A stretch of 64,000 nucleotides of DNA, taken from NCBI GenBank assembly GCA_016125155.1, contig WGMI01000003.1, positions 62,001 to 126,000 of the forward strand, given 5' to 3'. Shown in pieces: positions 30,557 to 41,702 of the stretch; the first letter of the stretch is position 1; every line of letters starts with the position of its first letter. The DNA is from a bacterium (GTDB taxonomy: Bacteria > Bacteroidota > Bacteroidia > Flavobacteriales > Schleiferiaceae). A program made the translations under genes and the position numbers. The notes below the pieces were generated by a model that saw only the letters and a program-made list of their open reading frames with translations, searched no databases and was not told the origin of the DNA.

Positions 30557-33500
30557 ATGCGAAAAAGGTTACTCCCCCTGTTTTTCGGATTGGCTTTGGC
30601 TCCCTTCTCGGCGGTGCACGCCCAGTATTGCGCAGCCGGACCCAGTTCCACTTTCGATTCTGAAATCGAAGATGTCATCCTGCTGGGCGACAACTTCGGC
30701 ATTTCCAATCTGGGTACATGTCCCGGACAGTCGGGTGTTGCCAACTTTACGGCCACCGATTCGGCAGACGTCAGCCTCGGAAGTGCCTATAATCTGTCTG
30801 TGAAATTTACGAGCTGTTCGGGTTTTTACTACAATGGGGTAGGACAGGCCTGGATCGACTGGAACCAAAACAACACTTTTGAGGCCGGAGAATCAGTGGG
30901 ACAGGCGACTTTCCCCAATACGGCTCAGCCATTTGTGGCCAATATGAGCTTCGTGGTCCCCGCCAATGCCGTGCTCGGAGAAACCCGCTTGCGCATCATG
31001 GACTGGGAAGGCGGCGTATTGCCTCTGAACCCCTGTGGAACCTACACTTGGGGTGCCGTAGAGGACTATAAGATTGTCGTAACCAACACTCCTCCCCCCT
31101 GCCCCAACCCGCCCTTCCCGGTGGTCATCAACCTCACCTCGACCTCGGCTACCTTTTACATTGGGGGCTCGGGCACGGCCTTCAACTTTGAATGGGGTCC
31201 CGGCGGATTCACCCAGGGCACGGGCACGACCTTTAGCGCAACCAACGATACCGTAAGCCTAACAGGTCTGACTCCGAACACGACCTATTCTATTTACGCT
31301 CAAAACAACTGCGGCACCCTGGGCACCTCTTTGTTTGCCGGCCCTACGACGTTCACCACGCTCTGTGCGCCCTACAACGCTCCTTTTGTGGAAGGATTCG
31401 ATGCACTTCCTACCAACCAGCCCGCGAACTGCTGGGAGGTGTTTTCCAACGGGGGGGCTACCCAGCTCGTCACCTCGAACAGCTTTAGCGTTTCTCCCGC
31501 CAGTGCCCCGAACCACCTTGAATTCTACAATCAATTTGCCAACCATGCGTTTTTGGTCGGGCCCGAATTGAGCGGTCTGGCGAGCAACCTCTATCAGGTG
31601 ACGTTCAAACTCGCGGGACAGTTCGGCACCTACGACATCACACTCGGTTCGACCAACTCTTTGGGCGACACCACGACGTTCTTCCCCTTGGGAACCTTTG
31701 TGGCCGCCAACGGGCAGTACAACACCTACACCGTCTATTTGGCCAACATCCCCACGGGACACACGCGTTTGGCCTTCAAGCACGACGATCAATTTACCTT
31801 TTCAACGGTCTACATCGACGATTTCGACTATCAGTTGGCTCCGGCCTGTATTCCACCGGTGGGCGTGACCATCAACCCCGGTGCGTTTAGCGCGGACATT
31901 TCGTATGTTTTCAACGGGGGCAGCCAGGTGTCGTTTGAGTGGGGTCCGGTGGGCTTTACGCAAGGCACGGGAACCACGGGCACTTCGGGTATGTCGCCGA
32001 TCAGCTTGACCGGTCTCAGTGCAAATACGACTTATTCGATCTATTTGCAAGGCAACTGCGGAGCCAATGGCATCAGTCCGTGGGTAGGGCCGTTCACATT
32101 TACGACGAATTGCGCCCCGTTTACAGCGCCCTATTTTGAAAACTTTGACGCGGCGACGGTCTTCCAGCCCATCAACTGTTGGGATGTGGTGAGCAACGGC
32201 ACCGGGTTTAACGTGGCCACGCAACAAGTGGACAACGCTTCGTTCAGCGTGACGCCGGTTTCGACCCCGAACCACCTGAATTTCTACAACAGTTTTTCGA
32301 GCCAGGCTTATTTGCTGTCTCCCGAATTGCAAGGGCTTTCGAACAACCTCTATCAAGTCAGTTTCTCGATTGCGGGTCAGTTTTCTTCGGCCACCATCGA
32401 GGTGGGTACCGTCGATGCCTCTGGCGACACCGCCGGATTCCACTCGTTGGGGAACATTCAGGTGTTGAACAATGCCTACACGGCTCACACCTTCTATGTC
32501 GTCGGCATCCCCGCAAACCACAGCCGATTTGCCTTCAAACACGATGCGTCCAACCTGTTCACCACGGTCTACATCGACAACTTCGCGTACGACTTGGCGC
32601 CTTCGTGCATTCCGCCTGTGGGCATCAACATTGCCCCATCTGCGACTTCCGCTCAGGTGGCCTACAATTTTGTGGGGGGCACCACCGTCAGTTTCGAATG
32701 GGGCCCCATTGGGTTTACCCAGGGCACGGGTACCACGGGTAGCTCGACTTCCAGCCCCATGATGATCGGCGGTTTGACCTCCAACACCGGCTACGACGTC
32801 TATCTCCAAGGCAACTGCGGCGCCAATGGCCTGAGTCCTTGGGTCGGTCCGTTCACGTTCTACACCACGTGCTTGCCCTTTACCGCACCCTACACGGACA
32901 ACTTCGATGGGGGTACTTGGGTCAGTGGCACCTTGTTTAGCGCAGAAGACTCTCAGATTGACCAATGCTGGTCGGCCAACCCGGAACCCGATCCCAACAG
33001 CTTCGACTACGGATGGCGTGTGCGCCAAGGACAAACGGGTTCCGGAGCAACGGGCCCGAACGGGGACCACACCACGGGCAGTGCCAATTACCTCTATGCC
33101 GAAGCTTCGGGAGGGGCCTCTGGTAACGTGGCGATGCTGACGTCTCCCCAAATCGACATCACTGCGCTGACGGCTGCGCCTCAATTGTCGTTCTGGTACC
33201 ACTTCTACGGAAGCCAGATTGGAACCATGAACGTGCAAATCTCGAACGACTTTGGACTGACGTGGACCAATTTGATCAACATTACAGGGCAGCAGCAAAC
33301 CTCTTCGGCGGCTCCTTGGCTCGAGCAAACCCTCGATTTGACCGCCTACCAGAACGACAGCATCCTGATGTTCCGCTTTGTGGCGACCAGTCTGGGCTGC
33401 TGCGCGGGCGACTTGGCCATCGACGATTTTAAAGTCGACAACCTCCCAGCCTGCCCGAATCCCTTCTCGCTGGCGACCTACAATGTGTTGAGCACCCAAG

Positions 33501-36500
33501 CCGGTTTGACGTGGACGAGCAGCGGAAGCGCATTTAACGTCGAGTACGGTTCTCAGGGCTTTGGACAGGGCTCGGGCACGTCGATTTCGAGCACCAACGA
33601 CAGTTTGGTCTTGACAGGACTGATGCCCAACACCTGCTACAGCTACTACGTGCAGAACAACTGCGGCGCTCAGGGCACTTCGGCATGGGTAGGCCCGTTC
33701 AATTTCTGCACGCCTTGCGTAACTGCGGCCATTCCGTATTTGCGCGACTTCAACACCTGGCCTCCGTCGTGCTGGGACTTGACTGGCGGAACGCAAACAC
33801 CGACCCAAAACAGCAGCGCGCTCTACTTCAACTTCTGGAGTTGGACGAGCGGCAACTGGGGCCGGGCGCGCACAGAGCCGATTTTGATCAGCCAAGATGC
33901 GTTCGTGAGCTTCAAGTGGTCTCACCAGTACCAAACGTTCTACCCCAACGACCAACTCTTGTTGATGGTGCGGAATGTAGCCACCAATGTTACCGACACC
34001 TTGGTCAACTTGATAGGTACGACGTTTAACTCTCCGGGTTCCAGCACCACCACTTTGGGCTCGTACATCACCGAAAGCGTCACGCTCAATCCGGCCACTT
34101 ACACTGGTCAAACCGTGGTCTTTGAACTCCGAGGCAACTCGGGCTTCGGTCCATCGGTATTTGTAGACGACTTCAAAGTCGACTTTGTCCCGGCTTGTCC
34201 CGATCCGACGCAGGTCAGTGTGAGCGGGGTTACGAGCAACTCGGCCAACATGGCATGGACCAACGGCACGGCCGGTGCAACGGCTTGGGTCATCGAATAT
34301 GGGCCGGTTGGCTTCCAGCCAGGAACGGGAACCCAAGTAGGTTCGAGCACCAATCCCGCTGCCCTGACCGGGTTGATGCCGTCGACCGCCTACAGCGCCT
34401 TTGTGTACGAGATCTGCGCCAATGGCATCGACACCAGCAACGCTGCAGGTCCGGTATCCTTCACGACTTTGTGCGCACCCTACACCACGCCTTATCTACA
34501 GGACTTTACGGGCACTGCACCGGGTGTCATTGGTACCCAACCCACCCCGGTCACTTTGCCCAACTGTTGGCAGCTTGGTGCATCGAGCGGGGGCGTGCGC
34601 TGGGAAACGGAAGACGCCACAGGCGCCAACGAAAACTCCTCGGCCACGGGGCCTTTCTACGACAATACCAGCCCGAGCAGCCCGGGCGGCATGTATCTGT
34701 ACTTGGAAACCTCCTTTGGGTTGCCGGGCGAAAGGGCTTTTGTCACCTCTCCAGAATTCAATCTGGCCGGGTTGACGGCCCCTGAGCTGACGTTCTACTA
34801 CCATATGTACGGGGCCACCATCGACTCGTTGCGGGTGGATGTGTTCAACAATGGCGTATGGGATTTGAATGTGTGGTCGCTGTTCGGACAGCAACAAACC
34901 GCCGGATCGGCTCCGTGGACCCAGGCCTCTGTGTCGCTAGCCAACTATACCGGCAATGTGGTGATTCGCTTTATGGGCCGCCGAGGTACCTCGTTTACGG
35001 GCGACATTTCGCTCGACGACATCCGCGTCGACAATGCCCCTGCCTGTCCGGCTCCGAGCATGCTGACCGCGAGCAACATCACCACGAACTCAGCCAACCT
35101 CGGTTGGACGGTGGGTACGGCGGGAGCCCCTGGTTGGATTGTCGAATACGGAGCACCCGGGTTTGCGCTGGGCAGTGGAACGACCGTTTCTTCGACCACC
35201 AACAGCCTGGCGTTGACTGGTTTGAATGCGTCGAGCAACTATTGCTATTACGTGTACGAAATCTGCGTGGGGGGTCAGGATACGAGTTTGGCCACGGGGC
35301 CCTTCTGTTTCGCCACAGCGTGCGGCTCTGCCACCATTCCGTATACCCGAGACTTCAACACCTGGCCGCCCAACTGCTGGAACATGACTGGAGGCACTTA
35401 TGGCTGGTCGCACTACGGAGGGCAATACGCAGAGTCGCAATTCTGGAACCAGACCTCGGGCAACTACTCGATCATGACTTCCGAGCCCATCCTGATCAGC
35501 CAGGCCGCGGAACTCGGATTTGACTGGTCGCACCAGTACAACGCGACGTACCCGAACGACCAGTTATTGGTCATGGTGCGCACTTTGGGCGCGGCCAACT
35601 GGGATACGCTGTACAACCTGATTGGCAGCACCTTCAATACCCCGGGCGCTGGCCCAACGACCCCTGGATCCTTTGCCTCCGAAGACACCCTATTGCCCGC
35701 GGTCTATGTGGGTCAAACCATCGAGGTACAATTCCGCGGCAATTCAAACTTTGGACCCAATGTGTTTGTCGACAACTTCCGCATCGACACCACGAGCGGA
35801 GGTCCGGCCATCTGTTTGCCTGCCACTGCTTTGAATGCCACATCTCAAGTATGCTCTACGGCGGTAGCCACCTGGACGAGCACGGCGGGAGCCAGCAGCA
35901 GCATTCAATACGGCCCCGCGGGATTCACCCCCGGCACGGGCACCATTATGGCCAATGTGAACAGTCCATATAACTTGAGTGGTTTGAGCCCAAACACGGC
36001 CTACGACTTCTGGATTTTGGACAGCTGCTCGAACGGTGCGGTGAGCTCTTGGGCCGGTCCGCACACGTTCACGACGGCTGCGGGACCGCTTCCCCACATT
36101 GTGGTAAGCGCTACCCAATCGTTTACGGGTCCGACTTCGGCCGAAGTCACCTTGAGCACAGCCGGAAGCACGGGTGCAACGAGCTACCTCTGGGACCTCG
36201 GAAACGGCAACAGTTCAACACAACCAAACCCCGTAGCGACCTACCAACAAAATGGCCAATACACCATTACGGTGCAGTTGACCAATGGTTGCGGCAGCAG
36301 CGACACCACCTTCACCATCACAGTTGCGGGCATCAGCTTGGGCGAACTGGCCGTGGGCCGCAGCCTGAGTCTGTTCCCCAACCCGACCTCGGGCGATCTA
36401 CAGGTGTCGTTTGAAGACCCCACCGGGGCCACTTACGAGCTGCAACTGCTGGATGCCACCGGTCGGGTGGTCGAATACCGCGACCTCGGCTTCCGCCAAG

Positions 36501-36607
36501 GCTTGGTTCGCGAACAGTTCGATTTGGAGTCCTTGTCTAAGGGCATGTATTTGCTCCGGCTCAGCTCCGATGGAAAACACGCCACCCGGCGCGTTGTCCG
36601 CGAGTAA
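30557..36607 (+). CDS. large modular T9SS-secreted cell-surface protein: GEVED + about seven FN3-like/jelly-roll modules + PKD + type A sorting domain
   Basis: 2016 aa; N-terminal GEVED (AWIDWNQNNTFE...WGAVEDYKIVV); repeated EYGPxGFxxGxGT...TGLxPNTxY modules; PKD; SLFPNPTSGDLQV...GMYLLRLSSDGKHATRRVVRE. Confidence 0.93.
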   Translation: MRKRLLPLFFGLALAPFSAVHAQYCAAGPSSTFDSEIEDVILLGDNFGISNLGTCPGQSGVANFTATDSADVSLGSAYNLSVKFTSCSGFYYNGVGQAWIDWNQNNTFEAGESVGQATFPNTAQPFVANMSFVVPANAVLGETRLRIMDWEGGVLPLNPCGTYTWGAVEDYKIVVTNTPPPCPNPPFPVVINLTSTSATFYIGGSGTAFNFEWGPGGFTQGTGTTFSATNDTVSLTGLTPNTTYSIYAQNNCGTLGTSLFAGPTTFTTLCAPYNAPFVEGFDALPTNQPANCWEVFSNGGATQLVTSNSFSVSPASAPNHLEFYNQFANHAFLVGPELSGLASNLYQVTFKLAGQFGTYDITLGSTNSLGDTTTFFPLGTFVAANGQYNTYTVYLANIPTGHTRLAFKHDDQFTFSTVYIDDFDYQLAPACIPPVGVTINPGAFSADISYVFNGGSQVSFEWGPVGFTQGTGTTGTSGMSPISLTGLSANTTYSIYLQGNCGANGISPWVGPFTFTTNCAPFTAPYFENFDAATVFQPINCWDVVSNGTGFNVATQQVDNASFSVTPVSTPNHLNFYNSFSSQAYLLSPELQGLSNNLYQVSFSIAGQFSSATIEVGTVDASGDTAGFHSLGNIQVLNNAYTAHTFYVVGIPANHSRFAFKHDASNLFTTVYIDNFAYDLAPSCIPPVGINIAPSATSAQVAYNFVGGTTVSFEWGPIGFTQGTGTTGSSTSSPMMIGGLTSNTGYDVYLQGNCGANGLSPWVGPFTFYTTCLPFTAPYTDNFDGGTWVSGTLFSAEDSQIDQCWSANPEPDPNSFDYGWRVRQGQTGSGATGPNGDHTTGSANYLYAEASGGASGNVAMLTSPQIDITALTAAPQLSFWYHFYGSQIGTMNVQISNDFGLTWTNLINITGQQQTSSAAPWLEQTLDLTAYQNDSILMFRFVATSLGCCAGDLAIDDFKVDNLPACPNPFSLATYNVLSTQAGLTWTSSGSAFNVEYGSQGFGQGSGTSISSTNDSLVLTGLMPNTCYSYYVQNNCGAQGTSAWVGPFNFCTPCVTAAIPYLRDFNTWPPSCWDLTGGTQTPTQNSSALYFNFWSWTSGNWGRARTEPILISQDAFVSFKWSHQYQTFYPNDQLLLMVRNVATNVTDTLVNLIGTTFNSPGSSTTTLGSYITESVTLNPATYTGQTVVFELRGNSGFGPSVFVDDFKVDFVPACPDPTQVSVSGVTSNSANMAWTNGTAGATAWVIEYGPVGFQPGTGTQVGSSTNPAALTGLMPSTAYSAFVYEICANGIDTSNAAGPVSFTTLCAPYTTPYLQDFTGTAPGVIGTQPTPVTLPNCWQLGASSGGVRWETEDATGANENSSATGPFYDNTSPSSPGGMYLYLETSFGLPGERAFVTSPEFNLAGLTAPELTFYYHMYGATIDSLRVDVFNNGVWDLNVWSLFGQQQTAGSAPWTQASVSLANYTGNVVIRFMGRRGTSFTGDISLDDIRVDNAPACPAPSMLTASNITTNSANLGWTVGTAGAPGWIVEYGAPGFALGSGTTVSSTTNSLALTGLNASSNYCYYVYEICVGGQDTSLATGPFCFATACGSATIPYTRDFNTWPPNCWNMTGGTYGWSHYGGQYAESQFWNQTSGNYSIMTSEPILISQAAELGFDWSHQYNATYPNDQLLVMVRTLGAANWDTLYNLIGSTFNTPGAGPTTPGSFASEDTLLPAVYVGQTIEVQFRGNSNFGPNVFVDNFRIDTTSGGPAICLPATALNATSQVCSTAVATWTSTAGASSSIQYGPAGFTPGTGTIMANVNSPYNLSGLSPNTAYDFWILDSCSNGAVSSWAGPHTFTTAAGPLPHIVVSATQSFTGPTSAEVTLSTAGSTGATSYLWDLGNGNSSTQPNPVATYQQNGQYTITVQLTNGCGSSDTTFTITVAGISLGELAVGRSLSLFPNPTSGDLQVSFEDPTGATYELQLLDATGRVVEYRDLGFRQGLVREQFDLESLSKGMYLLRLSSDGKHATRRVVRE

Positions 36608-36628
36608 TCGCCGTCCAACACTGCACAA

Positions 36629-36658
36629 AAACCAGGGGGCTTCGGCCCCCTTTTTTTT
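36629..36658. terminator. intrinsic terminator between convergent genes
   Basis: AGGGGGCttcgGCCCCCTTTTTTTT; cUUCGg tetraloop. Confidence 0.88.
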
Positions 36659-37346
36659 ATAGGTCAATCTCGCAGGCCAAAGACACCGCCGAAATGCGTA
36701 CAGCCCCGGCTTCGCGCAGCGCTCGGGCACAGGACTCGAGCGTAGCACCCGTGGTAATCATATCGTCGACCAAAATCCAGTGCACACAAGGATCGGCGTC
36801 TCTGGTGCAACTGAATTGCTGCAGAGCATTGCGCTGGCGTTCTTGTACAGTCAACCGGGTCTGAGACCCGGCTTCATGGACTCTATGAAGCAGTTCGGTA
36901 TCCACGCTCCACGAAAGCACCGATTCCATTCCCCGAGCAATCCACTCGCTTTGATTATAACCCCTTTTTTTCAGTTTGTTCGGATGCAACGGCACGGGAA
37001 CCAAGCATCCAGGGGCCAAACCCAAGGCCTCGCAACCCCGTCCCAAAGCCCGCCCCAAACCCCAAGCGAGCCGATAACCGCCGAGATACTTGATTTCGTG
37101 CAGCATCTTTTGAACCCGTCCCCCAAGGCAGAACTTGGCCAGAGCCAGGGCGGACTCGAGCGGAAAACGCTGCCCCAGCAGGGCTTCAAGCCTTTGTTGT
37201 TGAACAGGTGTCAGGGCCGAGGGAAAATGAAGTCTGCACCACGGACAGGGCCCATCCAGGGTTTCGGAATAAGGCGAACCACATCCGGGACAGCCTTTTG
37301 GTGAAAAAACGGTTGAGAAACCGCTCAGGAAGGAAGGGAGCCGCAT
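36657..37346 (-). CDS. ComF family phosphoribosyltransferase
   Basis: Zn-finger CPGCGSPYSETLDGPCPWC; ILVDDMITTGATLESCARAL PRTase motif. Confidence 0.92.
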   Translation of the reverse strand: MRLPSFLSGFSTVFSPKGCPGCGSPYSETLDGPCPWCRLHFPSALTPVQQQRLEALLGQRFPLESALALAKFCLGGRVQKMLHEIKYLGGYRLAWGLGRALGRGCEALGLAPGCLVPVPLHPNKLKKRGYNQSEWIARGMESVLSWSVDTELLHRVHEAGSQTRLTVQERQRNALQQFSCTRDADPCVHWILVDDMITTGATLESCARALREAGAVRISAVSLACEIDL

Positions 37347-37359
37347 CGGAACAAAAAAT

Positions 37360-37367
37360 TATATTTG
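37360..37367 (+). promoter_or_regulatory. -7-like box TATATTTG
   Basis: Matches TAnnTTTG, 25 nt before the start of the next CDS. Confidence 0.45.
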
Positions 37368-37392
37368 TAAGTAAATCAATTCGAGCCACAAA

Positions 37393-38277
37393 ATGCAAGA
37401 AAATTCGCCCAAAAAAGACAACCGCGGACTCATTCTCATCCTGCTTTTGCTCTTGGCCGTCGCCGTTTTGGGATGGTTTTATGCGAATTCTCGAAAGGAT
37501 CAGGAGATCCTCGAGAAGGGAAAGGAGCAACTGGTAGCCGAATTGCGCGACTTGATGGGTCAGTACGACCAGCTTGAATTGGCCAACGACAGCCTGATTG
37601 ACATTGCCGAAGCGGAGCGCGCAAAGCTCAATGCCGCCATCGACTCGATTATGTCGCTGCGCAGCGGAGACCTGAAAAAACTGGATCAGTATAAAAACCA
37701 AGTCTACCAGCTCAAGGTCGAAAACAAAAAGCTCATGGGTCGCCTCGACTCCATGTCCACCCGCATTTCGAGTCTGGAAAAAGAAGTTGAGGTGGTTACG
37801 GAATCGCTTCAACAAGAAAAGGCCCGTGGTCAGAGCCTCGACAAAGACAACCAAGTGCTTCGTCAAGAGGTGGCCAAGGGGAGCACCCTAACTGCGAGCG
37901 GAATTAAGGCGGGTGCCATCAAGCGCTGGAAGAGCGGGAAGGAAACCGATACCGAAAAGTCCCGTAGGGCTGACGAAATTCGTGTGTGTTTCACGCTCAA
38001 TAAGAATGTATTAGCCCCCAAAGGTGAGCGCACTATTTTCATGCGCGTCATCACTCCCGTCAACACCGTGGTTTCCATTCCAGATGGGGCTCAAAACTCA
38101 TTCGACGCCAACGGCAGTCCCTTGCTTTATTCGACCAAGAAAGTGGTGTGGTTTGAAAACGAGGCTCAGGAAATCTGCATGTATGTGAGCCGAGACGATT
38201 TTGAAGACGGCACCTATTCGGTAGAACTCTTTACCGAAGGCTACAGCCTCGGCACTGCTTCGTTTACGCTCGACTAA
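37393..38277 (+). CDS. single-TM, coiled-coil hypothetical protein with C-terminal beta domain
   Basis: TM LILILLLLLAVAVLGWFYA, long heptad region, then all-beta-looking C-terminus. Confidence 0.7.
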   Translation: MQENSPKKDNRGLILILLLLLAVAVLGWFYANSRKDQEILEKGKEQLVAELRDLMGQYDQLELANDSLIDIAEAERAKLNAAIDSIMSLRSGDLKKLDQYKNQVYQLKVENKKLMGRLDSMSTRISSLEKEVEVVTESLQQEKARGQSLDKDNQVLRQEVAKGSTLTASGIKAGAIKRWKSGKETDTEKSRRADEIRVCFTLNKNVLAPKGERTIFMRVITPVNTVVSIPDGAQNSFDANGSPLLYSTKKVVWFENEAQEICMYVSRDDFEDGTYSVELFTEGYSLGTASFTLD

Positions 38278-41200
38278 AAGACTGCCTTGATCTGAACAGT
38301 CCCGGTGTGAATCGCTTGGACCTGTTGGGCCTTTCTTCCTTCGTACCTCAAATCAAGTTGAAGGAAGTCTAGAATCCTTCGGCTCCACGTGCACGACCAC
38401 AGCGCATTACCCCCCGGTTGCAGCCCGTCGAGCATAGCGTAGCCCAAGGGAGAGGTAGCCGGACCGGAAAATCGATTGTCGATCCACGACGCCTCCGCCC
38501 GGAAACTGCTGCGCTCGCTTCGGTTGTGGAGCACCTCTAAACCCGCGCTGCCAGCATCGAGTTGAGCCGACTCTTCTCTAGACGACAGAGACGAACGGTA
38601 TCCCAATTTGATCAGGCTCTTCCATTGCTCGTTGAATTGATAGGCTGGCGTCAGCTCAACCCTCGGTCCCTCAAACTCGTAGTTGCGCCCCGGGAAGTCG
38701 GGATTCCAGCGACTTCTGCGCGTCCATAACCCTTGGCCAAGCACGCTCCACTGGGTGTTTTGCCCCCACCTTAGGTTGAATTCGTGCTGCTTTAGGCCCG
38801 AACGCTCGAGTCCCACATTGAGCAGAGATTGCTCGGAGGTGGTTTGGTAGTGGTAGTCGCACCCGAAGTCGAGGCGGCTCCGATTGTAGAACACGCTCCA
38901 CCGATTGTTGCGGTTGCGGCCCAACAAGGTGCTGTCCGGACTGTTGCGAAACGGATTCAGCGCATTGAGCCCGGAGCGCGCAATTTCCCGTTCATTCCAC
39001 CCTGCATTCCACCGAAAATCAAAACGGGCCCAAAGCGGCTTGTGGGTTCCCGAGACCCAATTGCCAGGAGAAAACTGCACGCTGTGCGACCACAGCGTCT
39101 GACCCGATCGAACCAGGGCCTCTGCGGGTGTAAACAGCCGGGCATAATCGGCTTCGTCGGGAAAACGCGCCGGTTCAAATTCGTCCAACTCCTCCAATCC
39201 ATTCGCGTTGTAATCTATCCAGGTATGGGTCCCTGTTCCATCCGGAACCCGCACATACACAACTTCTCGCACGGGCTCGCTCCCCGTAGAAACTTCGTAC
39301 AGCACATTGACATCGATCGCCCGCCTCCAAAAACGGTCGGACCAGTTCACCCTTCCCGTTGCCGTCGCTATTCGCGCCCGATCGACCGGCTCTACAACCC
39401 TGTATTGGGCGCTCCACTGCCAGCGGCTGTCAGCAGGCGAAAAAAGCATTCCCTGGGCGCCGAAACCGTAGGAAACCGAGCGGGGCTGCAGCGAACCCGA
39501 AACCACGCTGTCTTCGGTCCGAACAAACGATCGCCACTGTATGTACCGGTCAATCGAGTCGCCCCAAGCAGTAAACCCCTCCGCTTCGTGAAATCCATAA
39601 CTCGACCCCACTCTTGCCCCAGAAACCGACCGTCGGTTGGCTTCACCCAGCCCCCGAATTCCGGAACTCCAATGAGCCCGATGGGCAAACTTCCACAGGG
39701 CCGAATAGCGCGCAAACACAGCTCTGGCCGTGGTGTCTCGGTTCATCAAAACCGAGCCTGACGCCTTCCACTGGGAGGGCCCGGATCGAAGATCGAGGGT
39801 TGCGGAGGGCTTAATGCCCGAGTAGGACGACCCAGAACGCAAAGCGTCTACCCGCAGCCCCACCCGATCGGACTGGGCTTTTCCGTACCCGACCTCCACT
39901 CCTGCCAAGCCCAGTTCCCGATCGGCCGGATTCAGGTTCCAATCGCGGGCAAACTCCACATTTCGAATGCGTTCCACTGTGCGAAATCGCGCATCATTCC
40001 ACTGAACTTCGGTGCTCAGCACCCAATCTGGCCCCCAATTCCGCTCCCAAAAACCCGTAAGCCCCATGCCTATGTCGTTGTCCCGATCGAGCTCCGAATA
40101 CCGATTGAGGACCTTCCGACTCATGGCCCCCTCCAAACCAAAGCGGTTGACCCGATCTTGAGACGACCGATAACCCAAATCGACCACCTGCAGCAGCCCT
40201 GGAGTGGCCACCACCCGAATGGGCTCATGGGTCCCGGTAGGCACACCCCCTAACGGAGGAACCCATCGATACACAGCCCCCGACGCAAGCTGACGGTCAA
40301 AGACATAGTGTCCCTTGCCGGCGCCCACCTCGAGAAACTGAGCCGTATACCCCCCCGGATCGCCCCCTTCGAGAAAAACCAATACGGAATCTTGTCCCAG
40401 GCTGTCGATCAGCGCATAGCGAATTTCCCCAACGGCTCCAGTGGCCGGACGGATGCTGCTCAGACCAGTGACCGAAGCGGCGTCGCCTGCCAGGGAAAGC
40501 GCCAACCGATCGGCATCGCTCAAGTCAAGGCTCAGCGGTCGGTCCGGATCGTCTTGCTCGGAAAAGGCGGACACCTCCCAGCGACCTTGGGCCGATTCCC
40601 GATAACCTTTGCCGTAAAAAGCAGAGCGCACATAATTTTGATCCGTGTATTGGAATTCCACCACGATCCGATTTTCTCGCCGAATGGGTCTGAGGTTGGT
40701 AAACCGCAGTTCGCCGGTCAAGGGATCGAGCAAATAGTCCCGATCGGCTCCCCGCTCGAGCAAAACCCCATCGATGTACACGCGCTCTGAACCCGAAATC
40801 ACGCGAATCGAGCGCTCTCCATTCGAACCGGTCAACGCATAGGGCCCCTGATTTCCCTCCGCCCCAAAAAAAGAAAGCCGATGAAATTGGCCCCGGGCCA
40901 GGGCTCCGGACACCAGTACTCCTGAAGTGGCCCCTCCCCTTTTCCATTGTGTTTCGACCAAACCACCGGTGACCCGCTTTTCGAAGCTCAAAAAACGATT
41001 CTGAGAACGGGCCAAATCCAAGTCGCCCGCCCGAATGCGCCCAAAGTCCGGATTGCGAAGTTCGATGTAGAGCTGGTCGTATTCACGAAGCGTTTGAGAA
41101 ACCCCTGAGCCCGGATTGGGCAAACTGCTTTCGGCAATCGCTGCCTCGAGCTCGGTCCCCGCTCCAATGTTGCCCCGCAACTGTAGGTTCAGACTCGAGT

Positions 41201-41650
41201 TGAGCACCGCACTTTGGGCATTGCCCAAACTCAAACTCCTTCCGATGGAACCACTCCGCTGCAACCCTTCCAGCGGGTCTGCGCTCGTGCCGTCTGACGG
41301 ATCTTCGATGGTTTTAGGCAATTCCCGCGTGCCATAGAGGGTCCGGGGGCGCAAAAAAATGGGGGCGCTCAAGTCGACGCTCAACGACCGGAAATAGACG
41401 AATCCCGCCATTGGAGCGGGCGGGTCGAAGACGATCCCCTTGGCATTGGGCGTGGCAAAGTAGTTCCCCGCCTCCACCGTATCCGTTCCCATCACCACGA
41501 TCAATTCGGGCCAAAACACCGTGCGCTCGCTCAGCCAGACCGTATCCGATCCTGCTGCAAACGGCTGCACTTCTTGGGCGCACAGCGCCGCAGGCCCCAA
41601 GACGAGTGCCCAACCCCATCGCAAAAGCCGGCTCAAGGTGTCCAAGTGTG
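38274..41650 (-). CDS. large outer-membrane beta-barrel protein (SprA-like motif); start uncertain, probable TTG near 41641
   Basis: Signal-peptide-like LLRWGWALVLGPAALCAQ; SERVYIDGVLLERGADRDYLLDPLTGELRF; many alternating aromatic beta-strands. Confidence 0.65.
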
Positions 41651-41702
41651 TCAAACTAACCCCAAATGGGCGGTATTCGTATGCATGTGTACCTTCGGCT
41701 GC

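Noticed and set aside
31802-34336. 844-aa minus-strand ORF antisense to the large surface protein
   Set aside because: Composition is Arg/Val/Gly-rich shadow-coding with no recognisable motif; the plus strand clearly encodes repeated FN3-like modules and a sorting domain.
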